DNA from: Arthrobacter gandavensis
Lineage (GTDB): Bacteria; Actinomycetota; Actinomycetes; Actinomycetales; Micrococcaceae
Assembly (NCBI RefSeq): GCF_009192735.1
Contig: NZ_VTFU01000001.1
Span: forward strand, 682,001-746,000
Length of the DNA stretch: 64,000 nucleotides
Direction: 5' to 3'
Of the stretch, positions 50,342 through 58,233 are shown one piece after another (position 1 is the stretch's first letter; every line of letters begins with the position of its first letter). A model generated the notes under the pieces. The model was not told the DNA's origin. It searched no databases and was given only the letters and a program-made list of their open reading frames with translations. The position numbers and the translations under genes were made by a program.

Positions 50342-51240
50342 GACTGCTTCGCGATCCGTCCGTCTATCCAAATGAGGACCTCGGGCCACAGCTTGTCCTT
50401 GGCCCCGCGCCGGAAGAAGCCCATGTGCCCTATCGCCGGCACTCCGGCGTCGCCGGGCGTGTAGGTCCGCCGCTCCACAGCAGCGTTGGGAAGCCGGCCA
50501 TAAATGGCATTGATCTGTCCGGGGGTGGCCCAAAGGTCGTCGCTGAAGCCGATGGACAGCACCTCGGTCTTGACCCGTGCTGCCCGTTCGCTGGCCTGCA
50601 GGCTCGGATCATCAAAGAAGTAGTTCGGCAGGCGGGACCACCGGCTCCACTCGAGCATGGCGCCGCCGGGCATGTCCTCGCCCAGGCCCATTTTCCGGCC
50701 CGGCACCACGCCGAGCAGCCGGCCGGTGAGCGGACCGAGAACGCGCAGGACCAGCCCGACGCGGAGGCGTTCCTTCGGATCCGCGATGGCTTTGGTGACG
50801 CCGGCGTGCGATGCGATGGCGACGAACCCCAGCAGTCCGTCGGTGCCGTTGTTCAGCGCCATGGCATGCCCGCCGATGCTGTGCCCCACGGCGAGGTGCG
50901 GCACGTCCGGGAACCGCTCGGCCATCCAGTCGGCCGCGGCCGGGACGTCCTGGATCATCCAATCCCGCATGCGGATGCCCCGGTTGGCCTTCGGACTGCC
51001 GGACGCGCCGGTCCCCCGGTAGTCGTAGGTCAGGACGGCGCAGCCGTTCTCCGCCAGGTATTCCGAAAAACCGGTGTACAGCCGCTCGGCCACCGCTGTG
51101 GCGGGATGAATAACGACGGCGGCGCGGGGAACGCCGTCGTTCGGCCCGCACAGCGTGCCGGCGAGCGCGCCGCCCGCAGGCACGGGGATGCTGATCCGTT
51201 CGGATGTGACGGCTGCTGCTTCTCCGCTTTTATTTCGCAT
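50338..51240 (-). CDS. Alpha/beta hydrolase
   Basis: 300 residues from ATG 51240. Nucleophile Ser in AVGHSIGGHAM, with DYRGTGASG before it and His in IGHMGFFRRG near the end. TGFSEYLAENGCAVLTYDY and FSDDLWATPGQI are shared with the paralogue at 54278. The catalytic acid is probably the Asp in GFSDDLW. No signal peptide, hence a cytoplasmic esterase or peptidase-like hydrolase of unknown substrate. Probably leaderless: TAGATT lies 7 nt before the ATG. Confidence 0.88.
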   Translation of the reverse strand: MRNKSGEAAAVTSERISIPVPAGGALAGTLCGPNDGVPRAAVVIHPATAVAERLYTGFSEYLAENGCAVLTYDYRGTGASGSPKANRGIRMRDWMIQDVPAAADWMAERFPDVPHLAVGHSIGGHAMALNNGTDGLLGFVAIASHAGVTKAIADPKERLRVGLVLRVLGPLTGRLLGVVPGRKMGLGEDMPGGAMLEWSRWSRLPNYFFDDPSLQASERAARVKTEVLSIGFSDDLWATPGQINAIYGRLPNAAVERRTYTPGDAGVPAIGHMGFFRRGAKDKLWPEVLIWIDGRIAKQS

Positions 51241-51245
51241 GCGAA
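51234..51245. promoter_or_regulatory. Palindrome TTCGCATGCGAA over the hydrolase start
   Basis: Perfect 12-bp palindrome containing the start codon and close to the probable -10. MarR-family operators are commonly palindromes of this type and position. Confidence 0.5.
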
Positions 51246-51254
51246 GTAATCTAC

Positions 51255-51510
51255 ACAGGACCGCGGGTTTCGGATACCCCGCCGGTGAGGTAAATGTTTC
51301 CCTGCTCATCAAACCGGGCTCTGTCCCCGGTGCGGAGCCAGCCGTCCGGCATCGTCCTCACCCTGCGGAACATCATTCCCGGCAGTGTCCGCAATGCGAA
51401 CCTCCATGCCGGGAACAGGCTTGCCGGCCGAGCCCGGATGCCGCTCCGGCACTGGGGAATCGAAGGACACCAGTCCGGACGCCTCGGACAGGCCGTAGGC
51501 CTCAGGCGGG
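51255..51510 (-). pseudogene. Fragment of an AMP-binding acyl-CoA synthetase gene
   Basis: Two adjacent pieces in different frames. One reads YGLSEASGLVSFDS, GSAGKPVPGMEVRIADTAG (about 51370-51510), corresponding to motif A5 and the following strand. The other reads DGWLRTGDRARFDEQGNIY (about 51255-51345), containing the hinge-domain TGD motif. The 20 or so residues normally between them, and both ends of the gene, are missing. Internal deletion plus frameshift; it fills the 362 bp between the hydrolase and the TetR gene. Confidence 0.75.
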
Positions 51511-51602
51511 AAAGGTGCCAACCCAAGCCCCGAAGGCGCACCCCAAAGCTAAGCTGAACATCAACGTACATCTTGCAGTACCAGCCATAGGGGAGGTCAC
51601 TG

Positions 51603-52214
51603 ATGCCTGACACTCAGGCCGAGCGCAGCGGGTCCGCTGCCGAGACACCCAAAGGCATCGCCAAGCGCGCCGATGCGCGCCGCAACGTTGAGGCCATTGT
51701 GCATGCTGCAACACGCCTGCTGGCGGTTGACCCCGCTGCGGGAGTCAATGACATTGCCAAGGCTGCCGGGGTGGGCCGGGTAACGCTCTACGGGCACTTC
51801 GACTCCCGTTCCACACTGGTCCGCGAGGTGGTGGACCGCGCCATCCATCAAACCGACACTGCGCTGGCCGGAGAGGATTTCGACGGCGATCCCACCGAAG
51901 CGCTGGGTCGCCTGCTGGAGGTCACCTGGCATTTGACGCACCGGTTCGGAGCCCTGGTGGTGGCAGCATCCGGCACCATGACCCCCGACGAGATGCGCCG
52001 CTCCCATGAGGAGCCGGCGGCCCGCGTACGAATGCTGGTCGAGCGCGGACGAGGCGCGGGGCAGTTCTCCACCGATGGGCCAATCGAGTGGCAGATCAGC
52101 GTCATCCAGGCGATTCTGCACGGCGCCTCCGCAGCAGTTCACCGCGGTGAGATAACAGCGGAACAGGCTCCATCCCTGGTTCGCAGGACTGTTCTCGCAG
52201 CCCTGTCCGGCTAG
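51603..52214 (+). CDS. TetR family regulator of the adjacent exporter
   Basis: 203 residues behind GGGGAGG. Helix-turn-helix about 20-65: RRNVEAIVHAATRLLAVDPA, VNDIAKAAGVGRVTLYGHFDSRSTLV. A helical ligand domain ends VHRGEITAEQAPSLVRRTVLAAL. The 110 bp to the MFS start contain two copies of GTGTTCGAG in palindromic contexts, the expected operators. The arrangement is that of a repressor controlling a drug exporter. Confidence 0.93.
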   Translation: MPDTQAERSGSAAETPKGIAKRADARRNVEAIVHAATRLLAVDPAAGVNDIAKAAGVGRVTLYGHFDSRSTLVREVVDRAIHQTDTALAGEDFDGDPTEALGRLLEVTWHLTHRFGALVVAASGTMTPDEMRRSHEEPAARVRMLVERGRGAGQFSTDGPIEWQISVIQAILHGASAAVHRGEITAEQAPSLVRRTVLAALSG

Positions 52215-52235
52215 GGTCGTCCCTGCCCCCGCTTA

Positions 52236-52283
52236 CTCGAACACCAGTGTTCGAGAATCTCTTGTCATACACATGTGTTCGAG
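52236..52283. promoter_or_regulatory. Double operator-like palindromes before the exporter gene
   Basis: CTCGAACACCAGTGTTCGAG (52236-52255) is a perfect palindrome with 9-bp arms. ACACATGTGTTCGAG (52269-52283) repeats the GTGTTCGAG half, 28 bp on. Suits two TetR dimers. Confidence 0.65.
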
Positions 52284-52324
52284 TTACGTTGGCGTGCATC
52301 AACTCCTTTGAGAGGGTGTGCGAG

Positions 52325-53722
52325 ATGCAGGATTTCAACCGCTCAGAAGCACAAAATACAAACACCACCGCCCCGCACCGATGGCGGACCCTGTGGCTGC
52401 TCGGAACTGCACAACTCATGCTGATCGTGGATGTCACGGTGGTCGCCATCGCTCTGCCGGACATGCAGGCCGGCCTCGGCCTGGACCGCGCCGAACTCGC
52501 CTGGGTCGCTAGCGTCTACGCGCTGGTGTTCGGCGGGCTCATGCTGCTGGGAGGCAGAACCGCCGACATCGTGGGCCCGCGCCGCGTGGTGCTCTTTGGT
52601 CTCAGCCTGTTCATCGCGGCTTCGCTGCTGGCCGGATTGGCGCCCACTCCGGAGATACTGCTGCTGGCGCGTGCGCTGCAGGGCATCGGTGCGGCGGCGA
52701 TGTCCCCCGCCGCGCTGTCGGTGATCGTCCGGACCTTCACCGGCGACGATTTGGCCCGGGCGCTCGGGGTATGGTCGGCGCTCGGCGGTGCCGGTGCGGC
52801 CCTGGGCGTACTCCTCGGAGGTGTCCTGACCTCGGGCCCGGGCTGGCCCTGGGTGTTTTTCGTGAATGTTCCTGTCGGGTTGGCCCTCCTGGCGGGGCTG
52901 GCGCGGTGGGTGCGCCCGATGCCCGGCGCGGGCGGACGCCTCGACGTCGCCGGCGCACTGCTGGTGACGGCGTCAACGGTGGCAGTGGTGTACGGGCTGG
53001 TCTCGGCCGGAGACTACGGCTGGCTCAGCCCGCAGACCCTGTTTGGGATAGCTGTGGGCGTGATTGGTTATGCCCTGTTCATGCTGCGGATCCGCAGGGC
53101 CACGGCGCCGCTGGTGGACCCTGCCCTCCTGCGGCGGAGCCCGGTACTGCGCGGCCTCGTCCTCATTTTTGTGGCCACGGCACTGATGATCTCCGTGTTT
53201 TTCCTGGGCTCGTTTGCCCTGCAGCAACTGCACGGCTTCACCGCCCTGGAAGCCGGACTCTCCTTCCTGCCCGTCGCCCTCGGCACCGTGCTGGGTTCCA
53301 ACCTCGCCGGACGGGTCCTTCCATCGTGGGGGATCCGAACCGTATCGGTGTGCGGTCTGCTGATCGCCGCCGCGGGGCTGACAGCTGCTGCCGCGGTCTT
53401 CTCGATGACGGTCCTGATCACCGCCACCACTGTGGCAGCTTTCGGGATTGGCGCAGTGTTTGTTGCCTCAGCGGGCAGTTTGTTCTCGGCAATACAGCCG
53501 CAGGAGGCCGGGGTTGCCTCCGCCGCACTGAACACGTTCCACGAATTTGGTGCCGCCGCCGGTGTGTCCGCAGTCTCGAGCATTGCCGCCACAGCTCTGT
53601 TGGTTCCCGCCTTTGCCGCCTTTGCACCGGGTTACTGGTTTGCCGCCGCCGTCGCCGTGGCCGCATGCCTCGCCTCCCTGTCCTGGCCGCAGGGAACTGC
53701 TGCCGCCGCCGCTGGTTACTAG
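52325..53722 (+). CDS. MFS drug exporter, DHA2 family
   Basis: 465 residues from ATG 52325 (GAGAGG upstream; an earlier in-frame ATG at 52247 would run through the operators). Fourteen segments: IVDVTVVAIALPDMQAGLGL (motif D1), ARALQGIGAAAMSPAALSVI, SALGGAGAALGVLLGGVLTSGPGW (motif C), FALQQLHGFTALEAGLSFLPVALGTVLGS. Proton-driven export of drugs or a metabolite. Controlled by the TetR gene at 51603. Its stop is in a CTAG shared with the convergent GNAT gene. Confidence 0.92.
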   Translation: MQDFNRSEAQNTNTTAPHRWRTLWLLGTAQLMLIVDVTVVAIALPDMQAGLGLDRAELAWVASVYALVFGGLMLLGGRTADIVGPRRVVLFGLSLFIAASLLAGLAPTPEILLLARALQGIGAAAMSPAALSVIVRTFTGDDLARALGVWSALGGAGAALGVLLGGVLTSGPGWPWVFFVNVPVGLALLAGLARWVRPMPGAGGRLDVAGALLVTASTVAVVYGLVSAGDYGWLSPQTLFGIAVGVIGYALFMLRIRRATAPLVDPALLRRSPVLRGLVLIFVATALMISVFFLGSFALQQLHGFTALEAGLSFLPVALGTVLGSNLAGRVLPSWGIRTVSVCGLLIAAAGLTAAAAVFSMTVLITATTVAAFGIGAVFVASAGSLFSAIQPQEAGVASAALNTFHEFGAAAGVSAVSSIAATALLVPAFAAFAPGYWFAAAVAVAACLASLSWPQGTAAAAAGY

Positions 53723-54276
53723 CGCGAAGCTCCATCTGGCCAGCCAAGGGTGAAGTACAGGTGCAAGCGGGCACCGCTTCGCCGGTCCAGTTCCGGACAG
53801 CGCTTCAGGCCTGCGGCCAGTGCCGTGTGCTGGGAGGGCCGGTTGAGGTCGTTGGTCCGGGCCAGGACGGGGAGTTCCGGAAAATGCAGCCGTCCTCGCC
53901 TTACCGATTCAAGGGCTCCTTCGGTGGCATATCCGCGGCCCCACACCGAGGGATCGTAGCGGTAATACAGGTTGAGGATTTCCTTGCCGTCCACTGTGCC
54001 AAGCTGCAGCCCGGTAAAGCCGATAACTGTTTGGGGTGAACCGCGTTCAACCACAGCCCAGTATCCGAACCCCTCCCGGCCCCAGTGGTCCAGGAACATC
54101 CGGAAAGTCCTCTCTGCAGCTGCCGGGCCGAAATCGTCGGGGTTGTAACGGTTCGTCCGGGGGTCGGAGTGGATGCGGACCGCATCTTCCCGGTCTTCCG
54201 GTTCCAGCCGCCGCAGCAGGAGCCGTTCGGTGGCAACCGGACTCCAGGCCTGGGTCTTTTGACGCACGCGCCTCAT
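53719..54276 (-). CDS. GNAT family N-acetyltransferase (RimJ/RimL type)
   Basis: 185 residues from ATG 54276, one base after the hydrolase stop (TAG-C-ATG). ATERLLLRRLEPEDREDAVRIH at the N-terminus and the acetyl-CoA loop SVWGRGYATEGALESVRRG, followed by ARTNDLNRPSQHTALAAGL, are typical of ribosomal-protein or small-amine acetyltransferases. Last gene of a minus-strand operon beginning at 55826. Confidence 0.88.
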   Translation of the reverse strand: MRRVRQKTQAWSPVATERLLLRRLEPEDREDAVRIHSDPRTNRYNPDDFGPAAAERTFRMFLDHWGREGFGYWAVVERGSPQTVIGFTGLQLGTVDGKEILNLYYRYDPSVWGRGYATEGALESVRRGRLHFPELPVLARTNDLNRPSQHTALAAGLKRCPELDRRSGARLHLYFTLGWPDGASR

Positions 54277-54277
54277 G

Positions 54278-55168
54278 CTACGCAGAATGTTCCCCTGATT
54301 CCTGAAGAGCGGCCCGGTCTTCAAGCCAGGCCAGAATGTCCGGCCACAGTTTGTCCTTCATGCCGCGTCGGAAAAAGCCCATGTGCCCGATCATCGGGAC
54401 CCCGCCGTCGTCGGGCACGTAAATTCGCCGCTCCACCCGGGCCTGTGTCAGGTAACCGAAGAACCAGTCCATCTGCGCCGATGTGGCCCACAGGTCGTCG
54501 CTGATGCCGACGGCGAAGACGTCAGTTGTGACAGCCGCGGCACGCTTCGCGGCGTTCATGCTGGGATCATCGAAGAAATAGCCCGGCTTCCGGGACCATC
54601 CGCCCCATTCCAGCACTGCCGTGCCGGGCACGTCCTCGCCCAGCCCCAGCCGCCGGGCCGGAGCGAACCCCAGCAGCTTGGCGCACGCCGGCCCGACGAG
54701 GCGGAGGAGCAGCTGCACCCGAATCCGCTCCCGGCGGACCTCGACGGCGCGGGTCCGCCCCCCATGGGAAGCCACCGCCGCAAAACCAGCGAGACCGTCA
54801 GTTCCATTCCCGAGAACCAGAGCCTGCCCGCCCAGGGAATGCCCGACGGCGAGCAGCGGCAGGCCCGGGAAGCGGCCGGCCAGCCATTCCGTGGCGGCCG
54901 GCACATCCTGTTCCATCCAGTCCCGCATCCTCAGGTGCCGGTGTTGCCTCGGGCCGCCCGAGGCGCCGATCCCGCGGTAGTCATACGTCAGGACGGCGAA
55001 TCCGTGCTCGGACAGGTACTCGGCAAAGCCGGTGTACAGCCGCTGTGCCACCGCCGTCGCCGAATGGACCACCACGGCGGCCGCCGGCGCTCTGCCGGAG
55101 GGTGTTCGCAGGATCCCGGAAACCGCTCCGCCGGCTGGCACGGGGATTTCGATCTGTTCAACGGTCAC
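54278..55168 (-). CDS. Alpha/beta hydrolase, paralogue of the 50338 gene
   Basis: 296 residues from GTG 55168, with AGGAA about 10 nt before it, overlapping the upstream gene by 11 bp. Nucleophile in AVGHSLGGQAL, DYRGIGASGG, and C-terminal IGHMGFFRRGMKDKLWPD. Long stretches agree with the hydrolase at 50338 (PVPAGGA, TAVAQRLYTGFAEYLSEHG, MRDWMEQDVPAATEWL, ISDDLWAT). The frame is open further upstream to 55612, but that part is out of frame with the isomerase-like gene and codes nothing family-like. Confidence 0.88.
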   Translation of the reverse strand: MTVEQIEIPVPAGGAVSGILRTPSGRAPAAAVVVHSATAVAQRLYTGFAEYLSEHGFAVLTYDYRGIGASGGPRQHRHLRMRDWMEQDVPAATEWLAGRFPGLPLLAVGHSLGGQALVLGNGTDGLAGFAAVASHGGRTRAVEVRRERIRVQLLLRLVGPACAKLLGFAPARRLGLGEDVPGTAVLEWGGWSRKPGYFFDDPSMNAAKRAAAVTTDVFAVGISDDLWATSAQMDWFFGYLTQARVERRIYVPDDGGVPMIGHMGFFRRGMKDKLWPDILAWLEDRAALQESGEHSA

Positions 55169-55826
55169 CGGTGCCACGTTCCTCTTGTTCCAGCCTGCGG
55201 ACAAACGCCGCCGCACCTTCCCCGGAGAAATCTTCCGCGGAAGCCGGGCGGCCCGAGACGGCCATGAGAAGTGCCAGCGGCGTGCCGTGAACCTCTGGTC
55301 CGGAGCCGTGCTCAAAGCGTGAATCGGAGGCCTGCAGGGAGAATCCCGCCGCGCGTTCCTTGCCGCCGCCCATGGAGACGCCGGTCCTGAGCTGATACCG
55401 CAGTGCTGCCTCGACCGACTCTCCCGGATAGGAATGGAAAATCCCCAGGGGGCGCCGGATGTCCTCACCGTGCACGATGGCTTCGACGAGCCGGGTTGCC
55501 AGCGCAGCAGGCGGCGTTTTGGTTGCGTCCCGGACCCGGCGGAATTCGGCCAGCGTGGCTTCCGGCGTCGTTGCGCGTTCCCTGGTGATCCCGTCCTTGT
55601 TGGCCCGGTCAAAATCGAATTTCGCTGCGATCATTTGTCGGAGAAAGTAAACCCGCGTCGTTTTCGCGGTGTCCACGAGATGGGCCAGCACGTCGTGAAT
55701 ATCCCAGCCGGGGCACAACGATGGCCGGCTCCACTGATCCGGGGTGAGCAATTCAAGGTCACTGATGAGGGCCCGGCGTTCACTGTGAACAACGGGCCAC
55801 ACGGCAGCCGAAGGGCTGGAAGGCAT
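55158..55826 (-). CDS. Maleylpyruvate isomerase family mycothiol-dependent enzyme (DinB-like fold)
   Basis: 222 residues. The N-terminal four-helix DinB-like domain has LTPDQWSRPSLCPGWDIHDVLAHLV, with metal His residues, and LATRLVEAIVHGEDIRRPLG. The C-terminal domain has GPEVHGTPLALLMAVSGRPASAED, the usual mycothiol S-transferase pattern. Probably moves a mycothiol adduct or detoxifies electrophiles; substrate unknown. First gene of an operon with the hydrolase and the GNAT gene, all overlapping or adjoining. Confidence 0.88.
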   Translation of the reverse strand: MPSSPSAAVWPVVHSERRALISDLELLTPDQWSRPSLCPGWDIHDVLAHLVDTAKTTRVYFLRQMIAAKFDFDRANKDGITRERATTPEATLAEFRRVRDATKTPPAALATRLVEAIVHGEDIRRPLGIFHSYPGESVEAALRYQLRTGVSMGGGKERAAGFSLQASDSRFEHGSGPEVHGTPLALLMAVSGRPASAEDFSGEGAAAFVRRLEQEERGTGDR

Positions 55827-55927
55827 GTGTCATATAACCACGGGGCAGGGCGGATATCCACCACCGTCCAGGGGTGGCGGCAAGACACGACATGCCCTTG
55901 CGGCGCAGAGCGCACTCAGCGGGCACA

Positions 55928-56893
55928 ATGATCTTCATGCCTCTGACCTGCGCAGTGATCGACGATTATCAGCACGCCGCAACCCGCTTCGCGGACTGGC
56001 ATCAGCTTGGGAACCAGGTGGAGCTGACCGTCTTCACCGACCACCTGGCCGACGAGGACGCCGTTGCGGCCCGCCTGGCCGGGTTCGACGTCGTCGTCAT
56101 CATGCGTGAACGCACGCCCTTTCCCGCGTCGCTGCTGGCGCGGCTGCCCCGCCTGAAACTGCTGGTGACCACGGGACTGCGCAACGCATCGATAGATCTG
56201 AGCGCGGCCAGGGAGCGGGGCGTGACGGTGTGCGGCACGTCCAGCAATTCCACTCCCCCGGCCGAGCTGACCTGGGCACTGATCCTGGGCCTGGCCCGGC
56301 ACATTGTTCCGGAGGCCACGGCACTGCGCGACGGCGGCCCCTGGCAGCACACGATCGGCACCGACCTGCACGGCGCCACACTGGGACTGTTGGGGCTGGG
56401 CAAGATCGGCTCTCAGGTGGCCAGGGTGGGGGCGGCCTTCGGGATGGATGTGCTGGCATGGAGCCAGAACCTGACCCCCGAGCGGGCGGAGGCGGCCGGC
56501 GCACGCCTCGCCCCGTCCAAGGAGTCGCTGCTGGCCGAGGCCGACGTCGTATCCCTGCACCTGGTGCTGAGCGACCGCACGCGAGGCATGCTCGGCGCAC
56601 GCGAACTGGCACTGATGAAACCGAGCGCACACCTGATCAACACTTCACGCGCCGGACTTGTGGACCAGGACGCTCTTCTTCTGGCGCTGGCGGAGCAGCG
56701 GATCGCCGGCGCCGGGCTGGACGTATTTGACGAAGAACCCCTCCCCTCTGATTCTCCCTTCAGGAACATGCCCAACGTTCTGGCCACACCGCATCTGGGC
56801 TACGTCACCGAGCGCAACTACGCCACATTCTTTCCGCAGGTGGTGGAGGACATCTCAGCGTTCCTGGCCGGGGCGCCTATCCGGACGCTGTAG
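55928..56893 (+). CDS. D-2-hydroxyacid dehydrogenase family protein (NAD-dependent)
   Basis: 321 residues from ATG 55928 (ATG 55937 is an alternative). NAD loop GATLGLLGLGKIGSQVARVG. The catalytic triad of the family is Arg in LINTSRAGLVDQ, Glu in GLDVFDEEPLP and His in ATPHLGYVT. Phosphoglycerate dehydrogenase-like, but it lacks the regulatory ACT domain. Reduces a 2-oxoacid or oxidises the D-hydroxyacid; substrate not clear. Stands alone between divergent and downstream LtrA genes. Confidence 0.9.
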   Translation: MIFMPLTCAVIDDYQHAATRFADWHQLGNQVELTVFTDHLADEDAVAARLAGFDVVVIMRERTPFPASLLARLPRLKLLVTTGLRNASIDLSAARERGVTVCGTSSNSTPPAELTWALILGLARHIVPEATALRDGGPWQHTIGTDLHGATLGLLGLGKIGSQVARVGAAFGMDVLAWSQNLTPERAEAAGARLAPSKESLLAEADVVSLHLVLSDRTRGMLGARELALMKPSAHLINTSRAGLVDQDALLLALAEQRIAGAGLDVFDEEPLPSDSPFRNMPNVLATPHLGYVTERNYATFFPQVVEDISAFLAGAPIRTL

Positions 56894-56977
56894 CTGCGGC
56901 GCCGGCGTCGGGCTGGCGCTTGGGCAGACAACCGCAGGGTCTTCTGACTGGGGCCGGAGCCTCATAGTGTGTGTGCC

Positions 56978-58186
56978 ATGCCGCACGTGCCGCGCCCGCC
57001 TCTTTCCGCCGCCCGCATTTCCAACGAAATGCACCGGGTCACCACCTTCGAGCTGTTCTTTGATCTGGTGTTTGTCTTCGCCTTCACCCAGGTCACCGAA
57101 TTCATGGTGCACGAATATTCCTGGCTTGGCGTGCTGCAGGGAATGGTGATCCTGGTTCTGCTCTGGTGGTCCTGGGCTCCCTTTTCCTGGCTCGCGAACC
57201 AGGCGCATGCCGATGAAGGACTGATGCGGTTCGGGCTGTGCGCCGTCATGGTGGCGGTCTTCATGGCCGCACTGGCTATTCCGGAAGCGTTTCACGATCT
57301 CGACGGCGGCCTCCACGGACCGCTGGTGCTGGCCGTGACCTATACAGCGGTCCGGGTCCTGCATCTGGTCCTCTACATGTATGCGGCCGGTAATGACGGG
57401 CCGCTGCGCCGGCAGATCGGCAAGCTGACCGTCGCGGCTGTTCTGGGAGCGGCGCTGGTGATCACCGGAGCGCTGCTGGGCGGGACCGCGCAGACATGGT
57501 TCTGGCTGGCCGGCATGGTGCTGGACACCGTCATCACGTTCTTCATTTCGCGGCACGGCAACTGGCGGATCCACTCAGCGGCGCACTGGACCGAACGCTA
57601 CGGCCTCGTGGTGATACTGGCACTGGGCGAGTCCATCGTGGCCATCGGCGTCGGCGCATCCCAGGAACCCGTCAGTGTTCCGGTGCTCATCGGTGCTGCG
57701 GCGGGAATCTGCCTGTCGATCGGACTATGGTGGCTGTACTTCGACGTCACGGCGATCGCGGCCGAACACCGCTTTGCCGCACTGCGCGGATCCGTTCGGT
57801 CTTCCGCCGCGGTGGAGGCCTACACCTATCTGCACCTGCCGCTGGTCGCCGGAATCATCCTGGCCGCCCTGGGCGTAGAAGACGCTCTGGCGCATGTGGA
57901 GGACAGCAAAGCCCTGGGGAGCCTCGGGTTTTTCGCTCTCTTTGCCGGGCCTGCCCTGTACGTACTGAGCAGCGCGGCCTTCTGGCGGCGCATGGGAGCG
58001 GGATGGAAGAAGTGGCGCCTGGGAACCGCGGCGCTGCTGCTCGCCCTGCTGGCCATTCACCCCCCGCTGACATCGCTGGCGGCGCTCCTTCTTGTCACGG
58101 CCATCATTGCCGCGCTGGTGGCGGTGGAAAGTGCGCGGTATGCCGCGGCCAGAGCCGGCATCCGGGACGCCGCAGCCGGGGCCTAA
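56978..58186 (+). CDS. Low temperature requirement protein A (LtrA) family
   Basis: 402 residues from ATG 56978. Starts with the LtrA signature RVTTFELFFDLVFVFAFTQVTEFM and has about ten or more membrane segments; SAAHWTERYGLVVILALGESIVAIGVG and LWWLYFDVTA are the conserved later motifs. First described in Listeria for growth in the cold; the molecular role is unknown. The M23 gene begins 47 bp downstream. Confidence 0.93.
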   Translation: MPHVPRPPLSAARISNEMHRVTTFELFFDLVFVFAFTQVTEFMVHEYSWLGVLQGMVILVLLWWSWAPFSWLANQAHADEGLMRFGLCAVMVAVFMAALAIPEAFHDLDGGLHGPLVLAVTYTAVRVLHLVLYMYAAGNDGPLRRQIGKLTVAAVLGAALVITGALLGGTAQTWFWLAGMVLDTVITFFISRHGNWRIHSAAHWTERYGLVVILALGESIVAIGVGASQEPVSVPVLIGAAAGICLSIGLWWLYFDVTAIAAEHRFAALRGSVRSSAAVEAYTYLHLPLVAGIILAALGVEDALAHVEDSKALGSLGFFALFAGPALYVLSSAAFWRRMGAGWKKWRLGTAALLLALLAIHPPLTSLAALLLVTAIIAALVAVESARYAAARAGIRDAAAGA

Positions 58187-58233
58187 AGCGACGCCATGGT
58201 TACAGCGAAGCCCAACCGGTGTACAAGGGAACC

